The notes beneath the pieces were generated by a model. It had not been told where the DNA came from. It worked only from the letters and a program-made list of their open reading frames with translations, and did no database searches. The translations under genes were made by a program, and so were the position numbers. A stretch of 14,012 nucleotides of DNA, taken from assembly GCA_003695085.1 (NCBI GenBank), contig RFIV01000372.1, positions 1-14,012 on the forward strand, given 5' to 3'. Origin of the DNA: Gammaproteobacteria bacterium (GTDB lineage: Bacteria > Pseudomonadota > Gammaproteobacteria > Pseudomonadales > Oleiphilaceae). Below, in pieces: positions 1 through 5,074 of the stretch (position 1 is the stretch's first letter; the number at the start of each line of letters is the position of its first letter).

Positions 1-171
1 GACCACCCCCGCGACATTGAAGCAGGCCAATCAGCTGGTTGCCCGACGATTGCGGCAGCCTGGGGTTACATTTCAGCCAATGAAAATCCGGCAAGCTGGG
101 GGGCGGATGTCACCCTCTCCTCGCCGAAGGCGTTATACTCTTTGTTATCCAAGACACTGAATCAGGATTGA
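1..171 (+). CDS. HAD-family phosphatase, MupP/Gph type (3' end only)
   Basis: The first reading frame is open from base 1 to a TGA at 169-171 and gives the last 56 residues of a protein cut by the window edge. It opens with DHPRDIEAG, the Asp-rich HAD motif normally preceded by Gly (GDxxxDxxxA). This is followed by a TIAAAWGYI segment and an ASWGAD segment typical of phosphoglycolate-phosphatase-like proteins. In Pseudomonas the gene directly before yciK is mupP (N-acetylmuramic acid 6-phosphate phosphatase of cell-wall recycling), first annotated as gph. The tail alone cannot separate MupP from a true phosphoglycolate phosphatase, so no symbol is given. The stop codon overlaps the yciK start (TGATG), which indicates translational coupling. 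Family membership is clear; the exact substrate is inference from synteny. Confidence 0.85.
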   Translation, partial: DHPRDIEAGQSAGCPTIAAAWGYISANENPASWGADVTLSSPKALYSLLSKTLNQD

Positions 172-932
172 TGATGCACAGATATGAAGCGCGACCCGAT
201 CTGCTCAAGGATCGGGTCATCCTTGTTACCGGTGCCGGCGATGGTATTGGCCGGGCCGCTGCCCTGACCTTTGCCCGCCACGGTGCCACCGTGCTGTTGC
301 TGGGACGCACCACCAGCAAACTGGAAGCCGTATACGACGAAATAGAAGCGGCTGGGGGCGCACAACCGGCCATTCTGCCTGTCAACCTGGAATCCAGTGC
401 CTACAAGGATTACCAGGAAGTAGCCAATGCCGTGGAGAACGAATTTGGCCGACTGGACGGCCTGCTCCACAATGCGGCCATCCTGGGCATGCGCTCTCCC
501 CTGGATCATTATGATCCGGATACCTGGATGAAAGTCATGCACGTCAACGTGAACGCCGCCTTCATGCTGACCAAGGCACTCATTCCCATGCTCAGGGCCT
601 CTGAAGATGCATCCGTGATCTTCACATCCTCCAGTGTGGGCCGCAAGGGGCGAGCCTACTGGGGCGCCTATGCCGTTTCAAAGTTCGCCACCGAGGGCCT
701 CATGCAGGTAATGGCGGATGAAATGGACGATCCCAACTATCATGTGCGCGTGAATTCGGTCAACCCCGGTGCCACACGTACCAACATGCGTGCCAAGGCC
801 TACCCGGCCGAAAATCCGAACAACAACGCCGCACCGGAAGCCATCATGCCGGTTTATCTCTATCTCATGGGGCCGGACAGCGTGGGCGTCAACGGTCAGG
901 CCTTCGACGCACAGCCCAAACCTGCCTCTTGA
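171..932 (+). CDS. yciK: YciK-family short-chain dehydrogenase/reductase
   Basis: This is a cytoplasmic NAD(P)-dependent oxidoreductase of the classical SDR family, 253 residues from ATG 171. Visible motifs in order are the cofactor-binding TGAGDGIG (residues 20-27), the HNAA variant of NNAG (100-103), the catalytic serine in FTSSS (about 153-155), and the catalytic pair Y167/K171 in YAVSK. A PG motif follows in VNPGATRT. The N-terminus (ARPDLLKDRVILVTGA) resembles E. coli and Pseudomonas YciK, whose physiological substrate is not established. The start is uncertain among TTG 168, ATG 171 and ATG 174. ATG 174 has the best spacing from AGGA (164-167), while ATG 171 overlaps the upstream stop codon. 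The gene is coupled to the upstream phosphatase and ends before the hairpin at 959-983. YciK identity is confident; the reaction is unknown. Confidence 0.93.
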   Translation: MMHRYEARPDLLKDRVILVTGAGDGIGRAAALTFARHGATVLLLGRTTSKLEAVYDEIEAAGGAQPAILPVNLESSAYKDYQEVANAVENEFGRLDGLLHNAAILGMRSPLDHYDPDTWMKVMHVNVNAAFMLTKALIPMLRASEDASVIFTSSSVGRKGRAYWGAYAVSKFATEGLMQVMADEMDDPNYHVRVNSVNPGATRTNMRAKAYPAENPNNNAAPEAIMPVYLYLMGPDSVGVNGQAFDAQPKPAS

Positions 933-958
933 GATTTGCCTTCCCGCCCCTATTAAAA

Positions 959-983
959 AACCTGCGGCACCACGCCGCAGGTT
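959..983 (+). terminator. Hairpin terminator after yciK
   Basis: A 10-bp perfect stem (959-968 pairing with 974-983) encloses the 5-base loop ACCAC, 26 bases after the yciK stop. It is GC-rich at the core (CCTGCGGC/GCCGCAGG) and is followed by a T/G-rich run rather than a clean T tract. A six-A run at 955-960 lies on the other side, so it would also look like a terminator read from the minus strand. It probably ends the mupP-yciK transcript. Confidence 0.75.
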
Positions 984-1020
984 GAGTGTGTTGTTCAATC
1001 TGGCTTGTAACGTTCGATTG

Positions 1021-1029
1021 AGGAGGTGA
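1021..1029 (+). promoter_or_regulatory. Near-perfect Shine-Dalgarno site of the 35-codon gene
   Basis: AGGAGGTGA matches the anti-Shine-Dalgarno end of 16S rRNA along its whole length and sits 8 bases before ATG 1038. This is the strongest such site I saw in the window and is the main reason to accept the short frame behind it. Just upstream, TTGAGT (982-987) and TTGTAA (1005-1010), 17 bases apart, could be a weak sigma70 promoter, but that assignment is poor. Confidence 0.7.
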
Positions 1030-1037
1030 CTCAAAAC

Positions 1038-1145
1038 ATGGTTGCGTCCAAGGAAAATCGTTTGTTCGAGTTGACAGACCCGTTCGAACGCCTGGTGCTC
1101 AATGAGCTCAGGGAGTATTTCGACTGGGTCTACCTGAACAACTGA
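1038..1145 (+). CDS. Small acidic 35-residue protein, unknown function
   Basis: This short frame runs from ATG 1038 to TGA 1143-1145 and encodes 35 residues. It begins MVASKENRLFELTD and ends YFDWVYLNN. It has seven acidic and four basic residues and six aromatics clustered in the second half. The stretch from about residue 14 could form one amphipathic helix. There is no signal peptide, no membrane segment and no cysteine. Support comes from the optimally spaced AGGAGGTGA site and from its setting: it sits alone between the yciK terminator and the 1155-1182 hairpin, as an independent transcription unit would. I do not recognise the family and assign no function. It could instead be a leader peptide or a chance frame in a small RNA, but the ribosome binding site argues for translation. 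Confidence 0.6.
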   Translation: MVASKENRLFELTDPFERLVLNELREYFDWVYLNN

Positions 1146-1154
1146 TGCTCAACG

Positions 1155-1182
1155 AATAAGGGCCGCATATGCGGCCCTTATT
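1155..1182. terminator. Bidirectional terminator between the 35-codon gene and aceA
   Basis: This is a 28-base perfect palindrome with a GGGCCGC/GCGGCCC core flanked by AATAA and TTATT. It can fold as a 12-bp stem with a 4-base loop. It lies 9 bases after the 35-codon gene on the plus strand and 25 bases after aceA on the minus strand. Both directions end in a T-rich arm, so it probably terminates both convergent transcripts. Confidence 0.85.
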
Positions 1183-1207
1183 ACTTCAAGGTTTCACCTT
1201 TACCGGT

Positions 1208-2812
1208 TCAGATGTTCTCGAACTGGTTCATGGTGTTGTCCTTTCCACCCGCCTTCAGCGCGGCTTCACCGGCAAAGTATTCCTTGTGGTCGTCACCGAT
1301 GTTGGAACCTGCCATGTCCTGGTGCTTGACGGTCGGAATGCCTTCGCGGATTTCACGACGCTGTACGCCTGCCACATAGGCCAGCATACCTTCGTCACCG
1401 AAGTAGCCCTTCGCCAGCTCATCGGTAGACAGCGCAGCGGTGTGGTAAGTCGGAAGCGTGATCAGGTGGTGGAAGATTCCCGCTTCGCGAGAAGCGTCCG
1501 CCTGGAAGTTCTGCACACGACGATCGGCTTCTGCAGCCAGCTCGGTGTCGTCGTACTCGCGTGCCATGAGACGGTCGCGGTCGTATGCAGATACATCCTT
1601 GCCTTCGGCTGCCCAGTCGTCGAATACCTGCTGACGGAAGTTCAGCGTCCAGTTGAAGGACGGAGAGTTGTTGTAGACCAGCTTGGCATGCGGTACTACT
1701 TCGCGGATGCGGTTCACCATGCCGGCGATCTGACCAACGTGAGGCTTCTCGGTTTCGATCCACAGCAGGTCGGCACCGTTCTGCAGAGAGGTGATGCAGT
1801 CCAGAACCACGCGGTCTTCACCGGTACCCGGCTTGAAGCAGAACAGGCCGGACGGCAGGCGCTTGACTTTCTTCAGCTTGCCTTCCGCCTTGATGACCAC
1901 ATCACCGTTATCGATGTCGTCAGCGCTGTTGATGTACTCGCCGTCCAGGAATGCGTTGTACTTGTCGCCGATGTCGCCCGGCTCGTTGGTCACAGCGATC
2001 TGCTTGGTCAGGCCGGCACCCAGAGAGTCGGTACGTGCTACGATCACGCCATCATCCACACCCAGCTCGAGGAATGCGTAGCGAACGGCACGGATCTTCG
2101 CCAGGAAGTCTTCGTGCGGTACAGTCACCTTGCCGTCCTGGTGACCACACTGCTTCTCGTCAGATACCTGGTTTTCAATCTGGATACAGCATGCACCTGC
2201 TTCGATGAACTTCTTGGCCAGCAGGTAAGTCGCTTCTGCGTTACCGAAACCAGCGTCGATATCCGCAATGATGGGCACAACGTGTGTTTCGAAGTTGTCG
2301 ATCTTGTTGATGACTTCTTCTTCCTTGGCCTTGTCACCGGCCTCACGCGCAGCATCCAGCTCACGGAACAGGTGGTTCAGTTCCCAGGCATCGGCCTGCT
2401 TGAGGAATGTGTAGAGCTCACGAATGAGGTCAGAAACAGCCGTCTTCTCGTGCATGGACTGGTCAGGCAGCGGGCCGAACTCGGAGCGCAGTGCAGCAAC
2501 CATCCAGCCGGACAGGTACAGGTAGCGACGCTTGGTGCTGCCAAACCGACGCTTGATGGAGATCATCTTCTGCTGCCCGATAAAACCGTGCCAGCAACCC
2601 AGAGACTGGGTGTACTTGGAGCTGTCCGCGTCGTACGCAGCCATGTCTTCGCGCATGATCTTGGCCGTGTACTTGGCGATATCCAGATGAGTCTTGAAGC
2701 GGTTTTGCAGATCCATGCGAACTGCAGCTTCAGCTTCAATATCGCGCCAGCCTTCACCATTTGCTTCGATCAGGGCTTGCTTGGCTTTGACCAGATCAAG
2801 GTATTTGGACAT
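1208..2812 (-). CDS. aceA: Isocitrate lyase (glyoxylate shunt)
   Basis: Isocitrate lyase cleaves isocitrate to glyoxylate and succinate in the cytoplasm, the first committed step of the glyoxylate shunt, and permits growth on acetate, fatty acids or alkanes. The 534-residue length matches the long Pseudomonas-type enzyme (about 530 residues) rather than the E. coli type (about 434). Visible motifs are the substrate loop SGW (101-103), the metal-binding ADIDAGFG (183-190), the catalytic loop KQCGH with Cys222 (220-224), and NNSPSFNW further on. The family signature is usually written K-[KR]-C-G-H; Gln here is, from memory, shared with the Pseudomonas aeruginosa enzyme. The C-terminus (GGKDNTMNQFENI) also fits that subfamily. 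ATG 2812 is preceded by AAAGGA at 8-base spacing. The gene has its own upstream regulatory region and ends at the 1155-1182 hairpin. No malate synthase gene is adjacent. Confidence 0.97.
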   Translation of the reverse strand: MSKYLDLVKAKQALIEANGEGWRDIEAEAAVRMDLQNRFKTHLDIAKYTAKIMREDMAAYDADSSKYTQSLGCWHGFIGQQKMISIKRRFGSTKRRYLYLSGWMVAALRSEFGPLPDQSMHEKTAVSDLIRELYTFLKQADAWELNHLFRELDAAREAGDKAKEEEVINKIDNFETHVVPIIADIDAGFGNAEATYLLAKKFIEAGACCIQIENQVSDEKQCGHQDGKVTVPHEDFLAKIRAVRYAFLELGVDDGVIVARTDSLGAGLTKQIAVTNEPGDIGDKYNAFLDGEYINSADDIDNGDVVIKAEGKLKKVKRLPSGLFCFKPGTGEDRVVLDCITSLQNGADLLWIETEKPHVGQIAGMVNRIREVVPHAKLVYNNSPSFNWTLNFRQQVFDDWAAEGKDVSAYDRDRLMAREYDDTELAAEADRRVQNFQADASREAGIFHHLITLPTYHTAALSTDELAKGYFGDEGMLAYVAGVQRREIREGIPTVKHQDMAGSNIGDDHKEYFAGEAALKAGGKDNTMNQFENI

Positions 2813-2916
2813 AAGTGCTTTCCTTTAAGATACAAACACAGGGTGTGATGCGCCGGGTTCAAGCGCACCGCTTATGTGAACGGGTTCCATTCTATGAAAA
2901 GCGGCCAGATAAATGA

Positions 2917-2922
2917 AATATA
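2917..2922 (-). promoter_or_regulatory. Predicted aceA -10 element
   Basis: Read on the minus strand this is TATATT, a five-of-six match to TATAAT. The sequence 17 bases upstream (ATGTAT) does not resemble a -35 element, as expected for a promoter that needs an activator. Transcription would start near 2910, leaving a leader of about 98 bases before aceA. This is a prediction from sequence only. Confidence 0.4.
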
Positions 2923-2925
2923 TGG

Positions 2926-2937
2926 CCGATATATCGG
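2926..2937. promoter_or_regulatory. 12-bp palindrome CCGATATATCGG in the aceA promoter
   Basis: This perfect 12-bp inverted repeat lies between the predicted FNR-like box and the -10 element of aceA, where a bound repressor would block RNA polymerase. It has no T tract and is too short to be a convincing terminator for the chemoreceptor gene. It could be an operator for an unidentified regulator or chance in AT-rich DNA. Confidence 0.3.
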
Positions 2938-2945
2938 GTATACAT

Positions 2946-2959
2946 TTGATCTATATCAG
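2946..2959 (-). promoter_or_regulatory. FNR/Anr-like box upstream of aceA
   Basis: The plus strand reads TTGATCTATATCAG, which matches nine of the ten fixed bases of the FNR/Anr consensus TTGAT-N4-ATCAA. Its centre (2952.5) lies about 42 bases upstream of the transcription start implied by the TATATT element at 2917-2922. That is nearly the -41.5 placement of class II FNR/Anr-activated promoters. The box also lies just past the stop of the upstream chemoreceptor gene. The match and spacing are seen in the sequence; oxygen control is inferred. Confidence 0.5.
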
Positions 2960-2968
2960 TGTTTTGCC

Positions 2969-4528
2969 CTACTCGGGGCGATAGCCCACGCGGACACCGC
3001 CCCAGTGGCGCCCATTGATATAGATCGGCACTGAGAGATCGTGCATGATTTCCCCGGTATCGCGGCGATACGTCTGCAGTAGCAGTTTTTTCTGGTGGTT
3101 GCCGCACCGGGAACCCGTGGGGTCATCGAAGATCCTTTTGCTGCGGCTTTTCACGAGATCAACATCCGGGTCGCCGCAGGGCGGATGGGCAAACTGCGCG
3201 TTGTGGGTGGGGACATAGCCCTTCGGATCTGTCGCGATGGCATAGACCAGCCCTGGAATTGCCTGAAGTGCAGGCTCCTGCAGCGGAGGAAGAATGCGAT
3301 CGAACAAGGTATCGTAACGGGTGCGGTATTTTTGTGGGTTGGTACCCGGGACGGGCTGGTAGTTCCGATCAAAGATATCGGATTCACTGACATGGCCCGC
3401 CGCGATTTCCGCTTCAACCTGCTGCGCAATATCGTCCGCAAGCTTGCGCGCCAGCTCGAACACGCGCTGATGGTAGGGGTCGAGCGCGACTTCCGCCAAT
3501 GCCTCACTTCCCTGCTCGGCCAACTGCGAGAGCTTTTCGGCATCATCTGCCAGCGACTGAACGCCCGCCCTGTCCTTGTCCAGACCTTCCCGCAGATCAT
3601 GGACGACCGCAAAGATTCTCTGAACCTGGGCCTCCACACTGTTCATGTCCGCCTGGATGGCACTGACGCTGCTCCCACTGGCTTCCGCCCTGGCTGCCAG
3701 ATCGCCCAAGCCGCCGGACAGGCTTTCGAACGCCTCGGCATTTTTCTGAATCTGTTCAGCCAACCCATTCATTCTTTCCACCACTCGTGCCATGTATTCA
3801 TGAATATCCCGAATGCGCTCGGCCACTTCCTCCGTCGATTGCGTGGTGCGGGCGGCCAGTTGGCGGACTTCATCCGCCACCACGGCAAACCCGCGCCCAT
3901 GCTCGCCAGCCCGCGCAGCCTCAATGGCCGCATTCAGTGCCAACAGATTGGTCTGGCTGGCTATGGTATCGATCACCGCTGTCACACTCTGAATCTCATC
4001 AACGCGGCCGGAAAGCGCAGCGATATCCTCACTCACGTCAGCGCTGTCCTCATGCAGTTGTCGCATGCTATCCAGCACGTGTCGCAGCGTCTGTGCGCCT
4101 TCTCGTGCCTCATGCGCCATTTCCACAGACTGATCGGCAGCCTCGTGAGTACACTCAAGTGTGCGGTGAACCGCCATGACCATTTCCTGCCCGGCGTCCT
4201 CGACTTCCCGGGCAGCCTCCCGGCGCGCTTCCACCCGTTCCCTGAGCTGGCCTGCCCCGAATGCCATGTTTGCGGCAGCGATCGCATTCTGGCAGGTGAC
4301 TTTCGACAGCTTCTCGCTCAGTGAGCGGTCATCCGTCTGGCCGGCTGCTGTCTGGTCCACGCGTTCCGAACGCAGTGCACGAAGCCCCGACACACCAACC
4401 GCTGCCGCTGCAGCGATACCAGCCAGCACACTTCCCCACATGGCTGCGCCGGCCAATGAGGCGATTACACCTACTGCTAGCGCTGTTCCGAAAGCTGTCA
4501 AAACCTGGGGGACCGGCCGCTGATGCAT
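2969..4528 (-). CDS. Methyl-accepting chemotaxis protein with C-terminal sensor-like domain
   Basis: This chemoreceptor signals through CheA/CheW to the flagellar motor. From ATG 4528 it has 519 residues. Two closely spaced hydrophobic segments (about 9-27 and 29-48) form a membrane hairpin with almost no periplasmic loop. A long coiled coil follows, containing the conserved signalling tip around 188-225 (IASQTNLLALNAAIEAARAG, then GRGFAVVADEVRQLA). No HAMP domain is evident. After the coiled coil ends near 345, a globular domain of about 170 residues (350-519) includes YDTLFDRILPPLQ, ATDPKGYVPTHN, RIFDDPTG, and HDLSVPIYINGRHWGG. That domain resembles ligand-sensing modules of the Cache/PAS type found at the C-termini of some proteobacterial receptors. 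It would be cytoplasmic, and its ligand is unknown. No CheR-tethering pentapeptide is seen at the C-terminus. ATG 4528 is preferred over ATG 4567 because AAAGGAG lies 7 bases before it. It is followed on the same strand, 156 bases on, by aceA. Confidence 0.92.
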   Translation of the reverse strand: MHQRPVPQVLTAFGTALAVGVIASLAGAAMWGSVLAGIAAAAAVGVSGLRALRSERVDQTAAGQTDDRSLSEKLSKVTCQNAIAAANMAFGAGQLRERVEARREAAREVEDAGQEMVMAVHRTLECTHEAADQSVEMAHEAREGAQTLRHVLDSMRQLHEDSADVSEDIAALSGRVDEIQSVTAVIDTIASQTNLLALNAAIEAARAGEHGRGFAVVADEVRQLAARTTQSTEEVAERIRDIHEYMARVVERMNGLAEQIQKNAEAFESLSGGLGDLAARAEASGSSVSAIQADMNSVEAQVQRIFAVVHDLREGLDKDRAGVQSLADDAEKLSQLAEQGSEALAEVALDPYHQRVFELARKLADDIAQQVEAEIAAGHVSESDIFDRNYQPVPGTNPQKYRTRYDTLFDRILPPLQEPALQAIPGLVYAIATDPKGYVPTHNAQFAHPPCGDPDVDLVKSRSKRIFDDPTGSRCGNHQKKLLLQTYRRDTGEIMHDLSVPIYINGRHWGGVRVGYRPE

Positions 4529-4591
4529 GCCTTCACTCCTTTCTACGTATGAGGACTTTCTAAGCATAGTCCAGTCGGCAGCATACGCACT

Positions 4592-4601
4592 CCTACGTAG
4601 G
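4592..4601. promoter_or_regulatory. Palindrome CCTACGTAGG upstream of the chemoreceptor gene
   Basis: This perfect 10-bp palindrome lies 64 bases before the chemoreceptor ATG. A second TACGTA core occurs at 4544-4549, exactly 50 bases away and just before the ribosome binding site. A minus-strand TTGACA lies at 4608-4613 but has no acceptable -10 element at 16-18 bases. The repeat could be an operator pair; evidence is limited to the symmetry. Confidence 0.25.
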
Positions 4602-4632
4602 TCGTAATCGTGTCAACCACTGAAAGCCTCGC

Positions 4633-4648
4633 CTGTTTTATACAACAG
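4633..4648. promoter_or_regulatory. LexA-box-like palindrome
   Basis: CTGTTTTATACAACAG fits the gammaproteobacterial SOS operator pattern CTGT-N8-ACAG with an AT-rich centre. It lies 50 bases before ATG 4698 of the small secreted protein and 105 bases from the divergent chemoreceptor start. A TATACA sequence inside it (4639-4644) could be a -10 element, though no good -35 accompanies it. The fit is in the sequence; LexA control is inferred. By chance a fixed eight-base match is expected roughly once per 65 kb. Confidence 0.45.
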
Positions 4649-4697
4649 CAAGGCACAGCACGATGTTATGAACACCACTTTTGCAGAGGATCTGACT

Positions 4698-5012
4698 ATG
4701 AAAACAAGACTGATGATGACAGGCCTGATTGGCGCACTTTTTCTGGCATCAGCCAGCTGGGCAGGCACACCCGGCCTGGATATACGTGAAACTCACCAGA
4801 AGCACCGGATTGTTCAGGGCGTTGCAAATGGCGAGCTGACGGCGCGTGAAACAGCGCGTCTGGTGAAGGGGCAACGAGAACTGAGGCGCATGGAGAGGCG
4901 CGCCAAATCGGACGGCGTTGTGACCCTGCGCGAGCGTGCCCGGCTGCATCACAAGGCTGATGTGGAGTCCGCGAGGATCTATCGAAACAAGCACGACAGC
5001 CAGACGCGCTGA
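4698..5012 (+). CDS. Small secreted protein with internal G-x-x-T-x-R-E repeat
   Basis: From ATG 4698 this is a 104-residue protein. That start is chosen because AGAGGA lies 7 bases before it and because it places a typical Sec signal peptide at the N-terminus (MKTRLMM, hydrophobic core, SWA cleavage after residue 22). An in-frame ATG at 4668 lacks a ribosome binding site. The mature part of about 82 residues is highly charged, mostly basic and helical. It carries two similar segments, NGELTARETARL (44-55) and DGVVTLRERARL (72-83), each resembling the second half of an EF-hand loop (D/N-G-x-hydrophobic-x-x-x-E). It ends IYRNKHDSQTR. Similar uncharacterised periplasmic proteins occur, from memory, in pseudomonads and other proteobacteria; no function is known to me. 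It is monocistronic, with a LexA-like box upstream and a strong hairpin terminator right after. Confidence 0.8.
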   Translation: MKTRLMMTGLIGALFLASASWAGTPGLDIRETHQKHRIVQGVANGELTARETARLVKGQRELRRMERRAKSDGVVTLRERARLHHKADVESARIYRNKHDSQTR

Positions 5013-5020
5013 CGCTACAA

Positions 5021-5048
5021 AAAAGCCACCCTATCCAGGGTGGCTTTT
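5021..5048. terminator. Strong bidirectional terminator between the small secreted protein gene and ccmI
   Basis: A 12-bp perfect stem (AAAAGCCACCCT with AGGGTGGCTTTT) encloses the loop ATCC. It ends in four Ts on the plus strand and six or more Ts on the minus strand. It lies 8 bases after the plus-strand stop and 26 bases after the ccmI stop, so it probably closes both convergent transcripts. Confidence 0.92.
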
Positions 5049-5074
5049 CCTCGGTACACCTGATGAGCAGCGAC

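Noticed and set aside
1169..2848. A 559-codon open frame on the plus strand opposite aceA
   Set aside because: It is fully antisense to a clear isocitrate lyase. Its translation has no recognisable motifs, and the open frame is a by-product of the aceA codon pattern.
3095..4324. A 409-codon plus-strand open frame opposite the chemoreceptor gene
   Set aside because: The minus strand encodes an unmistakable chemoreceptor signalling domain. The antisense product is Cys/His/Arg-rich without domain structure or a ribosome binding site.
4529..4567. A 13-residue N-terminal extension of the chemoreceptor (ATG 4567)
   Set aside because: There is no ribosome binding site before 4567, whereas AAAGGAG lies 7 bases before ATG 4528 and inside the proposed extension.
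4668..4697. An in-frame upstream ATG giving a 114-residue form of the small secreted protein
   Set aside because: It has no ribosome binding site and would bury the signal peptide behind ten extra residues. ATG 4698 has AGAGGA at the right distance.
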